A stretch of 64,000 nt of DNA from Euzebya pacifica (lineage in GTDB: Bacteria > Actinomycetota > Nitriliruptoria > Euzebyales > Euzebyaceae), in contig NZ_CP031165.1 of NCBI RefSeq assembly GCF_003344865.1, positions 3,167,910 to 3,231,909 of the forward strand, written 5' to 3'. The notes under the pieces are model-generated. The model did no database searches. It was not told the DNA's origin and was given only the letters and a program-made list of their open reading frames with translations. Shown here piece after piece: positions 35,764 to 44,955 of the stretch. The position numbers were made by a program, and so were the translations under genes. Position 1 is the stretch's first letter. Every line of letters starts with the position of its first letter.

Positions 35764-35854
35764 CGGAGAACTCCCTGTGCGGCGAGCGGATGCGTCGCCG
35801 AAGGGTGTTCCCCGATCGGGCAGACCTGACGCCTGCCCGAGCCCCGGAGTTGTC

Positions 35855-38599
35855 CTAGCGGTGGGTGTGCAGCTCGTCCCAGACGCGGAGGTCGGGGTCG
35901 ATGCCGTACCGCTCGATGGCTTCCGCCGCCAGCTCGGCCTTGACCTCACCGGCGAGGGACAGCTCGTACAGCGCGGCGACGACGATCGACTCGGCGTCGA
36001 TGCGGAAGATCCGGCGCAGCGCCTCGCGGGTGTCGGACCGGCCGAACCCGTCGGTGCCGAGGATCGCGAACCGGCCGGGGACGAACGGCTCGACCAACCC
36101 GGGGAGGGCCTTCTGGTAGTCGGTGACCGCGATGAAGGGACCACCGCGTGACGCCTCGAGCTTGCGGGTCATCAGCGGCACGCGGGGCTCGGCCGTGGGG
36201 TGGTCGCGGTTGGTGGTCATGCAGTCCACCCCGTCGCGGTGCAGCTGCACCCAGCCGGGGACCGACCAGATGTCGGCGGCGACGTCCCACTCCTCCCCCA
36301 GCATCTGCTGGGCACGGAGGGTCTCCTTCATGGCCGAACCGCTGGACAGCAGCTGCACGCGGTGGCTGCGTTCGTCCTCGTAGGTGGCGTAGCGGTAGAT
36401 GCCGTCGAGGATCTCCTCCTCGTCCAGGCCCTCGGGGATGGCCGGCTGCGTCGTCGGCTCGTTGTAGACCGTCACGTAGTAGATGACGTCCTCGGGTTCG
36501 TCACCGAACATCCGGTTGATCCCGGCCTCGGTGATCGTCGCCACCTCGAAGGCGAAGGACGGGTCGAAGGCCTCGACGGCGGGGTTGGTCAGCGCGTACA
36601 GCGGCGAGTGGCCGTCCTGGTGCTGCAGGCCCTCGCCGTTGAGGGTGGTCCGTCCGGCGGTGGCGCCGATCAGGAAGCCACGAGAGCGCTGGTCGGCGGC
36701 CTGCCAGATGGAGTCGGCGGTCCGCTGGAAGCCGAACATCGAGTAGAAGATGTAGATCGGCAGCATCGGCTGGCCGTGGGTGGCGTAGGAGGAGCCCACC
36801 GCGGCGAAGCTGGCCATCGAGCCGGCCTCGGTGATGCCCTCGTGCAGGATCTGGCCGTCGGTGGCCTCCTGGTAGGACAGCAGCATGGCCTTGTCGACCG
36901 ACTCGTAGTTCTGGCCGTGCGGCGAGTAGATCTTCTCCGTGGAGAACATCGTGTCCATGCCGAACGTCCGAGCCTCGTCGGGGATGATCGGCACGATGCG
37001 CGGGCCGAGCTCGGGGTGCTTGAACAGGTCCTTGAGCAGCCGGACGAACGCCATCGTCGTGGCGACCTCGCTCTTGCCGCTGCCCTTCTTCAGCTCGCCG
37101 TAGGCGTCGTGCTCGGGCAGGTCGATGCCCTGGTACTGGACCTTGCGGGTCGGGATGGGGCCGCCGAGCTCTGCGCGGCGCTCCATGAGGTACTCGACCT
37201 CTTCGGAGTCCTTGCCGGGGTGGTGGTAGGGCGGCAGGTCACCCTCGAGCTCGCTGTCGGGGATGTCCAGCCCGATGCGGTCCCGGAAGCCCTTCAGGGC
37301 CTTGCGGGTCAGCTTCTTCATCTGGTGGGTGGCGTTGCGGGCTTCGAAGTCGGGGCCCAGCGTCCAGCCCTTGATGGTCTTGGCCAGGATCACGGTCGGC
37401 TGGCCGGTGTGCTCGGTCGCCGCCTTGTAGGCGGCGTAGACCTTGCGGTAGTCGTGGCCACCACGGTCGAGGACCGGCAGGTCTGCTTCGGTCAGGCCGG
37501 ACTCGCCGAGGATCCGCTTCAGCTCCGGGGAGTTGAAGAAGTGCTCACGGATGTAGTCGCCGTCCTTGGTGGTGTAGGTCTGGAACTGCCCGTCGGGGGT
37601 GTTGTTCATGCGCTCGACCAGCGCACCGTTGACGTCGAGGGACAGCAGCTGGTCCCACTTGCGGCCCCACACGACCTTGATGACGTTCCATCCGGCCCCA
37701 CGGAACAGGCTCTCGAGCTCCTGGATGATCTTGCCGTTGCCCCGGACGGGGCCGTCGAGGCGCTGCAGGTTGCAGTTGACGACCCAGACGAGGTTGTCGA
37801 GCTCCTCGCGGGCCGCGACGGTCAGGGCACCCTGCGCCTCGGGCTCGTCCATCTCGCCGTCGCCGACGAACGCCCAGACACGCTGCTGGGAGGTGTCGGA
37901 GAAGCCGCGGTTGTGCAGGTACCGGTTGAAGCGCGCCTGGTAGATCGACCCCAGCGAACCCAGGCCCATGGAGACGGTCGGGAACTCCCAGAACTCCGGC
38001 ATGAGTCGCGGGTGGGGGTAGCTGGACAGCCCGCCCGGCTGGGACTCCTGGCGGAACAGGTCCAGCTCCTCGGTGGTCAGGCGACCCTCGAGGAAGGCCC
38101 GGGAGTAGATGCCCGGTGAGCCGTGGCCCTGGATGAACAGCTGGTCACCGCCGCCCTCGTGCTCGCGGCCCCGGAAGAAGTGGTTGAAGCCGACTTCGTA
38201 GAGGCTGGCGGCCGAGGCGTAGGTGGCGATGTGCCCGCCGACGCCCACACCGGGACGCTGGGCGCGGGTGACCATGACCGCCGCGTTCCAGCGCACGTAG
38301 GCGCGGATGCGGCGCTCGATGTCCTCGTCGCCGGGGAAGTCGGGCTCGCGTGACGGCGGGATGGTGTTGATGTAGTCCGTCGATCGCAACGCCGGGACGC
38401 CGACGCCGGCCTCCCTGGAGCGCTCGAGCAGTCGCAGCATCAGGTACCTGGCCCGCTCGCGGCCGTGGTGTTCCACCACGGCGTCGAGAGAGTCGACCCA
38501 CTCCTGGGTCTCGGCGGGATCCATGTCGGGCAGCTGGGTGGGCATGCCGTCGGTGATGATGCGCTGGGGGTCGCCCTGCGGGTTCGCGGTCTCGCTCAT
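35855..38599 (-). CDS. aceE: Pyruvate dehydrogenase E1 component, homodimeric type
   Basis: 914 residues, full length for AceE. Thiamine-diphosphate-dependent decarboxylation of pyruvate and acetyl transfer to lipoyl-E2, the entry to the TCA cycle. TPP-binding motif [14 protein letters not shown] (about residue 242) with the later [14 protein letters not shown], the conserved E1 active-site [12 protein letters not shown], and the C-terminal transketolase-like domain ([14 protein letters not shown]) are present. ATG of MSETAN follows GGAGG by 6 bases and is preferred over an upstream ATG that overlaps that ribosome binding site. E2 and E3 are not in the window, as is usual in actinobacteria. 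Confidence 0.96.
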   Translation of the reverse strand: MSETANPQGDPQRIITDGMPTQLPDMDPAETQEWVDSLDAVVEHHGRERARYLMLRLLERSREAGVGVPALRSTDYINTIPPSREPDFPGDEDIERRIRAYVRWNAAVMVTRAQRPGVGVGGHIATYASAASLYEVGFNHFFRGREHEGGGDQLFIQGHGSPGIYSRAFLEGRLTTEELDLFRQESQPGGLSSYPHPRLMPEFWEFPTVSMGLGSLGSIYQARFNRYLHNRGFSDTSQQRVWAFVGDGEMDEPEAQGALTVAAREELDNLVWVVNCNLQRLDGPVRGNGKIIQELESLFRGAGWNVIKVVWGRKWDQLLSLDVNGALVERMNNTPDGQFQTYTTKDGDYIREHFFNSPELKRILGESGLTEADLPVLDRGGHDYRKVYAAYKAATEHTGQPTVILAKTIKGWTLGPDFEARNATHQMKKLTRKALKGFRDRIGLDIPDSELEGDLPPYHHPGKDSEEVEYLMERRAELGGPIPTRKVQYQGIDLPEHDAYGELKKGSGKSEVATTMAFVRLLKDLFKHPELGPRIVPIIPDEARTFGMDTMFSTEKIYSPHGQNYESVDKAMLLSYQEATDGQILHEGITEAGSMASFAAVGSSYATHGQPMLPIYIFYSMFGFQRTADSIWQAADQRSRGFLIGATAGRTTLNGEGLQHQDGHSPLYALTNPAVEAFDPSFAFEVATITEAGINRMFGDEPEDVIYYVTVYNEPTTQPAIPEGLDEEEILDGIYRYATYEDERSHRVQLLSSGSAMKETLRAQQMLGEEWDVAADIWSVPGWVQLHRDGVDCMTTNRDHPTAEPRVPLMTRKLEASRGGPFIAVTDYQKALPGLVEPFVPGRFAILGTDGFGRSDTREALRRIFRIDAESIVVAALYELSLAGEVKAELAAEAIERYGIDPDLRVWDELHTHR

Positions 38600-38710
38600 G
38601 TCGTCCTCCATGTGACCGGTATGGGGGCACAGACTAGTCGAGTTGACACCGGCGTCGACTCGATCAGCAGGTTTGTGGTCTGAATACGCAAATACCGGGT
38701 CGGTGGGGCG

Positions 38711-39541
38711 TCATTCCGACGCCGGCCCGGTGAAGCGTGGCGGACGCTTCTCCTTGATCGCGGCGACGCCCTCGTGGACGTCCGGACCGGCGAAGCCCAT
38801 GAACTCCAGGGCGAGGGAGGTGTCGAACGTCGGGCCGGCCTGGCGGAGCCACTGGTTGAGGGAGTACTTGGTCCAGCGGATGGCGCTCTGGCTGCCGTCG
38901 CGGAGGGTGCGCGCGACGTCGAGGGCCTCGGCGTGCAGGGTCTCCTCGTCGTCCACGACGAGGCTGATCAGGCCCATGCGCTCGGCGTCCTCGCCGGTCA
39001 TCGGGCGGCAGGTCAGCAGGTAGTACTTGGCCTTGGCCATGCCGATCAGCAGTGGCCAGATGATGGCGGCGTGGTCGCCGGCGGCAACGCCGAGCTTGGT
39101 GTGGCCGTCGATGATCCGGCAGTCCCTCGTCGCGATGGACACGTCGGCCAGGACACCCGCGACGAGGCCGGCACCCACGGCGACACCGTGCATCGCGGAG
39201 ATGATCGGCTTGCTGCAGTTGATGACCTCGTAGACCAGGTCGCGGGCCTCCTTGAGCACGCGGACGCGGGTCTCGAAGTCGTTGGCCATGTCGGTCACGA
39301 GGTCGAGGTCGCCGCCGGAGGAGAACGCCTTGCCCTCGCCGCGGATGATCGCGACCTTCGTCGCCGGGTCGCGGTCGATGGCCCGCCACACGTTGGCGAG
39401 GTCGCGGTGCATGTCGTGGCCCGCGGCGTTCAGCCGACCCGGCGTCGACATGACGATCTCGAGCAGGCCCTGCTTCGGACGGGAGAACCGGAGGCTCTCG
39501 AACTCGGCGTAGGGCTGCAGGTCGCTGGTCGTCTCGTCCAT
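38711..39541 (-). CDS. Enoyl-CoA hydratase/isomerase family protein (crotonase)
   Basis: 276 residues. Crotonase fold with the oxyanion-hole segments [10 protein letters not shown] (about residue 71) and [20 protein letters not shown] (about 116). In place of the catalytic Glu of hydratases the sequence reads [21 protein letters not shown], so hydratase chemistry is not guaranteed; isomerase, hydrolase or decarboxylase relatives have such changes. C-terminal [24 protein letters not shown] is typical for trimerising members. Unrelated in sequence detail to the other crotonase in the window. 111 bases from aceE, likely its own transcript. Substrate unknown. Confidence 0.9.
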   Translation of the reverse strand: MDETTSDLQPYAEFESLRFSRPKQGLLEIVMSTPGRLNAAGHDMHRDLANVWRAIDRDPATKVAIIRGEGKAFSSGGDLDLVTDMANDFETRVRVLKEARDLVYEVINCSKPIISAMHGVAVGAGLVAGVLADVSIATRDCRIIDGHTKLGVAAGDHAAIIWPLLIGMAKAKYYLLTCRPMTGEDAERMGLISLVVDDEETLHAEALDVARTLRDGSQSAIRWTKYSLNQWLRQAGPTFDTSLALEFMGFAGPDVHEGVAAIKEKRPPRFTGPASE

Positions 39542-39604
39542 GCGGCAGACCGTATCCGAGGGAGGCGGTCCGACGGAGGGTCGGCGGTCGCTGCTTCGGG
39601 CGCC

Positions 39605-39802
39605 TCAGCGGCGTGCGAGCGCGACGATGGCGCCGAGGCCGACGGAGGCCGCCAGCAGGGTGACCAGGTCGCCGGCGTGCAGGCCGTGGGTGGAGAATCC
39701 GGCCAGCAGGACCGGCCCGCTGAGCCTGCTGGACCCGGCGATGGCCATGACGACGAGCACGCCGAGGGCGGCTGACGCCAGGAAGCCGAGCCACGTACGC
39801 AT
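39605..39802 (-). CDS. Small two-TM membrane protein, 65 aa
   Basis: 65 residues, mostly hydrophobic: helices at about 4-22 and 41-62, joined by a loop with Gly/Ser/His. Ends in RR, consistent with a cytoplasmic tail. No family recognised and no strong Shine-Dalgarno, so it is only a probable gene; the codon pattern (mostly G or C at third positions) agrees with coding. It follows the septum-formation gene's promoter region and lies 63 bases upstream of the crotonase start on the same strand. Confidence 0.5.
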   Translation of the reverse strand: MRTWLGFLASAALGVLVVMAIAGSSRLSGPVLLAGFSTHGLHAGDLVTLLAASVGLGAIVALARR

Positions 39803-39987
39803 CCAGACAGCCTACGGCGCTCCTGTGGGCGACTTCGGGCCCGAAGGTCACCTGCGCGGCCGTCGGTCTGGCGTACGGTCGGGGGAGTTCACGATCGGCG
39901 TCGCCGGGCGATAGCGTCCCGACGAGGTCCGATCCGCCTCAGCAACGACGCTGCCCAGCAGACACCAAGCCAGAGAAAGGCCCGCAC

Positions 39988-40452
39988 ATGCCTACCCCGA
40001 TCCGTCGGTCACCCATGGTGATCGCTGCGTTCCTCGTCCTTGCCGCGTTCGGGTCGGCCTGCAGCCAGAACGCGCTGGAGTTCACCATCGGTGAGTGCGT
40101 GAACCTGCCCGACGGCACCCAGATCAGCGATTACGAGACCGTTGACTGCGGCGAGGCGCACGACGCCGAGGTCTACGCGCTCCCCCAGCACCCCGACGGC
40201 GCAGAGGCCGCCTTCCCCGGGCAGAGCGTGCTGGAGGAGTTCGCCGACGAGCGCTGCAAGCAGGACTTCGAGGCCTACGTGGGCATCGAGTACAACCAGT
40301 CGACCATCTACTCCACGGCGCTGACGCCGTCACAGGAGTCGTGGGACGGTGCGGAGGACCGCGAGATCGTCTGCCTGCTGGTCGGCGAACCCCTCGAGGA
40401 CTCCAGCGGCTTCGCCCAGCTCACCGGCTCCAAGGAGGGCTCCGGGGAGTAA
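39988..40452 (+). CDS. Septum-formation-domain lipoprotein
   Basis: 154 residues. Signal peptide with lipobox (FGSAC, Cys about residue 25) then a compact domain with five Cys in the pattern of the actinobacterial septum-formation domain: GECVNLPDG, VDCGEAHDAEVYAL, FPGQSVLEEFADERC, and WDGAEDREIVCLL. That domain occurs in membrane or secreted proteins connected loosely with division; direct function is unproven. AGAAAGG lies 8 bases before the ATG. It is five bases upstream of malate synthase, likely in the same transcript, an odd pairing. Confidence 0.85.
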   Translation: MPTPIRRSPMVIAAFLVLAAFGSACSQNALEFTIGECVNLPDGTQISDYETVDCGEAHDAEVYALPQHPDGAEAAFPGQSVLEEFADERCKQDFEAYVGIEYNQSTIYSTALTPSQESWDGAEDREIVCLLVGEPLEDSSGFAQLTGSKEGSGE

Positions 40453-40457
40453 CACCC

Positions 40458-42644
40458 ATGGCAACCGCTGGGACCGGCGAGCGCATCGTCGTCGAGGAAC
40501 CTTTCAGACGGTTCGTCGAATCGGAGGTCCTGCCCGGACTGGACATCACGCCGGACCGCTTCTGGTCGGGGTTCGCTGACGTCGTGGCGAGGTTCGCTCC
40601 GCGCAACCGGGAGTTGCTGGATGAGCGGGCGCGGCTGCAGGACGCGATCGACGATTGGTATCGGAGTCGACGAGGGCAGCCCTTCGACGTGGACGCGCAT
40701 CGGTCGTTCCTCTCCGACATCGGCTACCTGCGGCCGACACCGGGGGCCGTCACCGTCACCACCGACGTGGCGGATGAAGAGCTCTCGCGTCTGGCTGCTC
40801 CCCAGCTCGTCGTGCCGGTCGACAACGCCCGGTACGCCCTGAACGCAGCCAACGCACGATGGGGGTCGCTGTACGACGCCGTGTACGGCACCGACGTGCT
40901 GGGCGACCCCCCACCAGCGGGGCCGTATGACGCAGCCCGCGGCCGACGCGTGGTCCAGTGGGCCCGTGCACTGCTGGACGAGATCGTTCCCCTCGTGGGT
41001 GCGAGCCACCGAGATGCCAGCGCCTACCGCATCCGCGAGGGACGGCTGGTCGTGACGGCGGCCGACGGGGACGTCGGCCTGGAGGACCCAGGCGCCTTCT
41101 TCGGCTACGAGGGGTCGGTGGAGGATCCCAGCGCCGTGTGGTGTGTCCACCACGACCTCGGGCTTCGCATCCTGATCGATCGCACCCACCCGGTGGGCGC
41201 GGCCGATTCCGCTGGAGTGCGCGACATCGAGCTCGAGGCCGCCGCGAGCGTCATCATGGACGCCGAGGACTCCGTCGCGGCCGTGGACACCGCCGACAAG
41301 ATCGGCGTGTACCGCAACCTGCTCGGTCTGATGACGGGCGACCTCACCGCGGAGGTCCACGAGGACGGTCGCTCGTTCACCAGACGACTCGCCCCACCGC
41401 TGGCCGTCAACGGGCCGGACGGCAGCCCCCTGACGGTGCGCGGCACGGCGTTGATGCTCGTCCGCAACGTCGGGCTGCTGATGACCAGTCCCATGGTCCG
41501 CACCGGACGCGGTGAGGACGTCCCCGAAGGAATCATCGACGCGGTCATGACCGCCCTGATCGCCCAGCACGACCGCAACCGACCAGAGGCCCTGCGCAAC
41601 TCGCGGGACGGCTCGGTCCACGTCGTCAAGCCGAAGCTGCACGGCCCCGACGAGGTCGCCTTCACCGTGGATCTGTTCGGTGCGGTCGAGGAGATGCTGG
41701 GCCTGCCCCCCAGGACGATGAAGATCGGCCTGATGGACGAAGAGCGCCGCACGACGCTGAACCTGACGGCCTGCGTCGCCGAGGCGTCGGACCGGATCGT
41801 CTTCATCAACACCGGGTTCCTCGACCGCACGGGCGACGAGATCCACACGTGCATGGAGGCCGGACCCGTGCGTCGCAAGGCCGACATGAAGTCCGCGACC
41901 TGGCTCCAGGCCTACGAGGACCACAACGTCGATGTCGGACTTGCCGTCGGCCTGCCCGGTCATGGCCAGATCGGCAAGGGCATGTGGGCAGCGCCCGACG
42001 AGATGGCCGCCATGCTGACCGAGAAGGTCCGACATCCCGAGAGCGGCGCGACCTGCGCATGGGTGCCGTCACCAACCGCGGCGACACTCCACGCGATCCA
42101 CTACCACAGGGTCGACGTCCACGAGCGACAGGACGCGCTCCGGCGGCGGCGGAACCGCACCCTCGAAGAACTCCTCGAGCCTCCCGTCGTCGAGCACCCG
42201 CGATGGAGCGCAGAGGAGCGGCGCAGCGAGCTCGAGAACAACCTCCAGGGCATCCTCGGCTACGTGAGCCGATGGATCACACAGGGCGTCGGCTGCTCCA
42301 AGGTCCCCGACATCCACGGCACCGCACTCATGGAGGACCGGGCGACGTGCCGCATCTCCTCCCAACACGTTGCCAACTGGCTGCACCATCAGATCGTGTC
42401 CGAACAGGAAGTGGAGGACACGCTTCGCCGAATGGCCCAGGTGGTCGACGACCAGAACCGGAACAACCCCGGGTACGTGCCGATGATGCCGGATGCCAAC
42501 GGCCCCGCCTTCAGCGCCGCCAGGGACCTCGTGCTCCGCGGTCGCACCCAACCGTCCGGCTACACCGAACCGATCCTGCACGCCAGAAGGGCTGAGGTCA
42601 TCGAGCTGGGTGCTCAGTCCTCGCCGCCACCGCCGCCGCCCTGA
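40458..42644 (+). CDS. glcB: Malate synthase G
   Basis: 728 residues, the large monomeric form. Condenses glyoxylate with acetyl-CoA to malate in the cytosol, in the glyoxylate shunt or glycolate use. Mg-site and catalytic residues appear in VIMDAEDSVAAVDTADK (about residue 272), RGTALMLVRNVG (Arg about 338) and the IHTCMEAGPVRRKADMKS segment (about 460). Isocitrate lyase is not in the window. GGGGAG stands 10 bases before ATG. The protein ends in six Pro residues because its last 31 bases overlap the Gly-tail of a convergent gene. Follows the septum-formation gene by five bases. Confidence 0.96.
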   Translation: MATAGTGERIVVEEPFRRFVESEVLPGLDITPDRFWSGFADVVARFAPRNRELLDERARLQDAIDDWYRSRRGQPFDVDAHRSFLSDIGYLRPTPGAVTVTTDVADEELSRLAAPQLVVPVDNARYALNAANARWGSLYDAVYGTDVLGDPPPAGPYDAARGRRVVQWARALLDEIVPLVGASHRDASAYRIREGRLVVTAADGDVGLEDPGAFFGYEGSVEDPSAVWCVHHDLGLRILIDRTHPVGAADSAGVRDIELEAAASVIMDAEDSVAAVDTADKIGVYRNLLGLMTGDLTAEVHEDGRSFTRRLAPPLAVNGPDGSPLTVRGTALMLVRNVGLLMTSPMVRTGRGEDVPEGIIDAVMTALIAQHDRNRPEALRNSRDGSVHVVKPKLHGPDEVAFTVDLFGAVEEMLGLPPRTMKIGLMDEERRTTLNLTACVAEASDRIVFINTGFLDRTGDEIHTCMEAGPVRRKADMKSATWLQAYEDHNVDVGLAVGLPGHGQIGKGMWAAPDEMAAMLTEKVRHPESGATCAWVPSPTAATLHAIHYHRVDVHERQDALRRRRNRTLEELLEPPVVEHPRWSAEERRSELENNLQGILGYVSRWITQGVGCSKVPDIHGTALMEDRATCRISSQHVANWLHHQIVSEQEVEDTLRRMAQVVDDQNRNNPGYVPMMPDANGPAFSAARDLVLRGRTQPSGYTEPILHARRAEVIELGAQSSPPPPPP

Positions 42645-42907
42645 AGCTGGTTCTTCACCCGCTGGCAGTCGGGGCAGACGGGGTACTTCGAGCCGTCGCG
42701 GCTGGGGACCCACTTCTTGCCGCACAGGGCGCGGATCGGGACGCCCGTGACCATCGACTCGGTCACCATGGCCTTGGGGTTCTTGCCCCACACGTAGTGG
42801 GCGAAGCGATCGTGGTCGCCCTCGTCGGTGGTGACCTCGCGCTCCTCGACGCGGGTCTGCTCGTCGATGTCGGGCATGACGATGGGGCCCTTGGTGGAAG
42901 TGGACAT
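42614..42907 (-). CDS. DUF3039 family protein
   Basis: 97 residues, soluble. DUF3039 is a short actinobacterial family; here the core DRFAHYVWGKNPKAMVTESMVTGVPIRALCGKKWVPSRDG precedes CPDC, giving Cys residues in LCGKKW, PVC and PDC that look like a zinc knuckle (with a His in AHYV possible). Function is unknown. It ends in GGGGGGED; the Gly codons are the complement of the Pro codons of malate synthase across a 31-base 3' overlap. Start is the ATG of MSTSTKG; the open frame continues upstream without a better start. Confidence 0.85.
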   Translation of the reverse strand: MSTSTKGPIVMPDIDEQTRVEEREVTTDEGDHDRFAHYVWGKNPKAMVTESMVTGVPIRALCGKKWVPSRDGSKYPVCPDCQRVKNQLQGGGGGGED

Positions 42908-42969
42908 GACGACACCTCTGGATCGGTCGCGAGCGCGGAGTGACCAGCGTACCGATCGTCGGTGGCCGT

Positions 42970-43260
42970 TCAGTCCCACACGCGATCCAGGCGCCACTGC
43001 CCGTCCTCGGCCACCAGCTCGTAGATCCCGCGTGACGGTGAGCCGTTCTGCGCCTCGACGCGCCACAGGTCGCGCTGGGGCACCTCCACTCCCCCACCCG
43101 ACCAGTACGCCGCGTCCTCGCGCCAGTGGCCGAGCACCGTCAGGATCCGGTACCGGCCACCCCGCCAGGTGAACCCGGTCGGAGGAGGTTGGGCGCCGTC
43201 GATCTCCACCGACACCGCCTCGGTCTCCACGGTCACCGCCTCGCGGTACCGCTTCGTCAT
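42970..43260 (-). CDS. DUF6504 family protein
   Basis: 96 residues. Basic start (MTKRYREAVTV) then a small β-rich domain with conserved-looking Trp positions: PTGFTWRGGRYRI, LGHWREDAAYW, DLWRVEA, GIYELVAEDGQWRLDRVWD. This matches DUF6504, a short family seen next to DNA-repair genes (often error-prone polymerase loci) in other actinobacteria; here no such gene is adjacent. GGAGTGG precedes ATG by 4-5 bases. Function unknown. 62 bases separate its stop from the start of the DUF3039 gene, so they may be cotranscribed. Confidence 0.82.
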   Translation of the reverse strand: MTKRYREAVTVETEAVSVEIDGAQPPPTGFTWRGGRYRILTVLGHWREDAAYWSGGGVEVPQRDLWRVEAQNGSPSRGIYELVAEDGQWRLDRVWD

Positions 43261-43347
43261 CGTGGCCACTCCGTCATCCCTGTCACCTCCAGCTCGTCCG
43301 GCGGTGCCGCCGGGGGCGTTCGATGACCGTGCGGGAAGGACGGTGAC

Positions 43348-43386
43348 GGCGGGTGGCCCACGCCTTCCCCGCGTGTGCCACCCGCC
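43348..43386 (-). terminator. Long GC-rich hairpin, probable terminator
   Basis: GGCGGGTGGC-c-CACGC pairs with GCGTG-t-GCCACCCGCC: 15 pairs with a single mismatch and a 7-base loop, in the 285-base gap between an unknown minus-strand gene and the DUF6504 gene. It most likely ends the transcript of the upstream gene. No U-tract. I see no gene in the gap. Confidence 0.6.
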
Positions 43387-43545
43387 CTCACGGACGGTCT
43401 CCCGAGGGGCGATCACTCGTCCCTGCGGGAACGGCAATCGTACACCTGTTCGAGTGGGGCGACAAGGTCGGATCGGGACGGCTTCGGGCGCACGGGTGAC
43501 CCTTCGCGCCCTTCCCCCTGGGGCCGCGCCCTTCCCGTGCGGGGG

Positions 43546-43956
43546 TCAGCCCAGGATGGCGGGCGCCAGTCGGCGGGTGAGGCCGTCCAGCGTGGCACGC
43601 ACCGCGGCAACCTCGACGTCGTGATGCACCAGCGCTGCACCGAGCAACGTCTCGGGATGGGCTCGACCCAGGGTTCGCAGCTCGACGGCCACGTTGATCA
43701 CCGCATGGCCCTCGCCCGTGTCGTCGGTCCGCTTGAACAGCTCGACCCACGCGAGCGACAGCTCGTAGCCGTCCGGGAGCAACCGGTCGACGGCCTCACA
43801 GGTCGCCACACCAGCAGCCCGCATCGTGTCGTCACCGATCACGTTGCCGAACCCCGACGCGACCATGCCCTCCATGTCGAGATTGACCTCGACACAGGAA
43901 CGATCGGGGGTCACGCGGATCACGCTGATGATGGGACGGAAGGTTGGCTGCAGCAT
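43546..43956 (-). CDS. Unknown conserved-looking protein, 136 aa
   Basis: No family named with confidence. The order of a short β-α pattern (PIISVIRVTPDRSCVEVNLDMEG), a helix with AAGVATCEAVDRLLPDGYELSL, a β strand pair (AVINVAVELRT) and a final helix with VRATLDGLTRRLAPAIL resembles a dodecin- or ACT-sized regulatory fold. No signal or TM. The ATG is chosen because GGAG stands 8 bases upstream and because the 23 codons between an earlier ATG (44025, also with GGGGAG) and this one have only about 70% G/C in third position, lower than coding sequence around it. Followed by a long hairpin. Confidence 0.7.
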   Translation of the reverse strand: MLQPTFRPIISVIRVTPDRSCVEVNLDMEGMVASGFGNVIGDDTMRAAGVATCEAVDRLLPDGYELSLAWVELFKRTDDTGEGHAVINVAVELRTLGRAHPETLLGAALVHHDVEVAAVRATLDGLTRRLAPAILG

Positions 43957-44099
43957 CGAGACAACTCCACTGGGGATCGGGCACACGAAGACGCCTACCG
44001 CCCCATCGTCACCCACACAGGACATCTGAGCACTCCCCGTGAGGAAAAGGTGAACGCCGGGGCAATTCAGTGCACGCGCCCATGAGGACGGCCACCTCG

Positions 44100-44858
44100 T
44101 CAGGACGGCAGGGCATCGATCGGTCCGGGCGGGCCGTGGCGGACGAACCACTCCCATCCGTACACATCGGCGAACTGCTCGGGGGGCACCATCGGGTCGG
44201 CGTCGGGGATCTGGCTGGCATGGGCGGCCATCGCCCGCCACTTCGTCTCCAGCACCGCGCGGCAGTCCACGGTGGTGGAGATCATCGCCGTCGGCAGGCC
44301 GATGGACTTGCGCGACTCCAGCGACCGGTTCGCGCCCTCGACGAGGTGCACGTCGACGAAGTGCAGGTACTCGTGGTCCACCGTCGCCTCGTACGTCGTG
44401 GCGATCCCGGCCCTGGCCGCCGCGAGAGCGCCGATCCGGTGGACCTGCAGGTGGTCGGCATGCGCGTAGATCCCACCCGGGTCGTAGTGGACCAGGACAT
44501 CCGCCCCCTCCTCGCGGCAGATCGCGGCCAGCCGGTCGGCCGCGTCCTCGACATCACAGGCCCCGAAGGCCAGCGGGTGGTCCTGCGCGTCGCTGCCCGC
44601 CACACCCGAGTCGCGGAACCCGAGGAATCGCACGGCGTCGACGGCCAGCAACTCCGCGGCGGCGTGGGTCTCGGCCTCGCGCCGGTCGGCGATCGACTCC
44701 CCCGCCGGCAGGGGGAACCGCGGCGTCCCCTCCTCCCCCTTCGTGGCGGTGACCAGCACCACCCGACACCCCGCCGCCGCGAGCAGGGCCATCGTCCCGC
44801 CGGTGAAGATCGCCTCGTCGTCGGGGTGGGCATGCAGGAAGACGATGGTCGTGGTCAC
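44100..44858 (-). CDS. PIG-L family zinc deacetylase
   Basis: 252 residues, cytosolic. Zinc-binding motif HAHPDDEAIFTGGT (residues ~10-23) and the C-terminal metal His in HADHLQVH (about 136) are intact; PxGG-type strand VLVHYDPGGIYAHADH is conserved. Family members remove acetyl groups from N-acetylglucosamine linked to inositol, mycothiol or other moieties (MshB, Mca, BshB). MshB-like activity in mycothiol synthesis is the favoured guess in an actinobacterium, but sequence alone does not separate it from other PIG-L enzymes. GTG start with GAGGA about 9 bases upstream. Confidence 0.9.
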   Translation of the reverse strand: MTTTIVFLHAHPDDEAIFTGGTMALLAAAGCRVVLVTATKGEEGTPRFPLPAGESIADRREAETHAAAELLAVDAVRFLGFRDSGVAGSDAQDHPLAFGACDVEDAADRLAAICREEGADVLVHYDPGGIYAHADHLQVHRIGALAAARAGIATTYEATVDHEYLHFVDVHLVEGANRSLESRKSIGLPTAMISTTVDCRAVLETKWRAMAAHASQIPDADPMVPPEQFADVYGWEWFVRHGPPGPIDALPS

Positions 44859-44955
44859 GCCACGATCCTCGCAGCCCCGCTCGGACCGGTGCACACTCGA
44901 CCGGACAGGGTTCTCCACACCCCCGCGTTGACGGGTTCGCCGAGGAGCGAACAGC

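Noticed and set aside
36200-38119. 639-codon open frame on the plus strand opposite aceE
   Set aside because: It is the reverse-strand shadow of a well-conserved gene, with no domain of its own.
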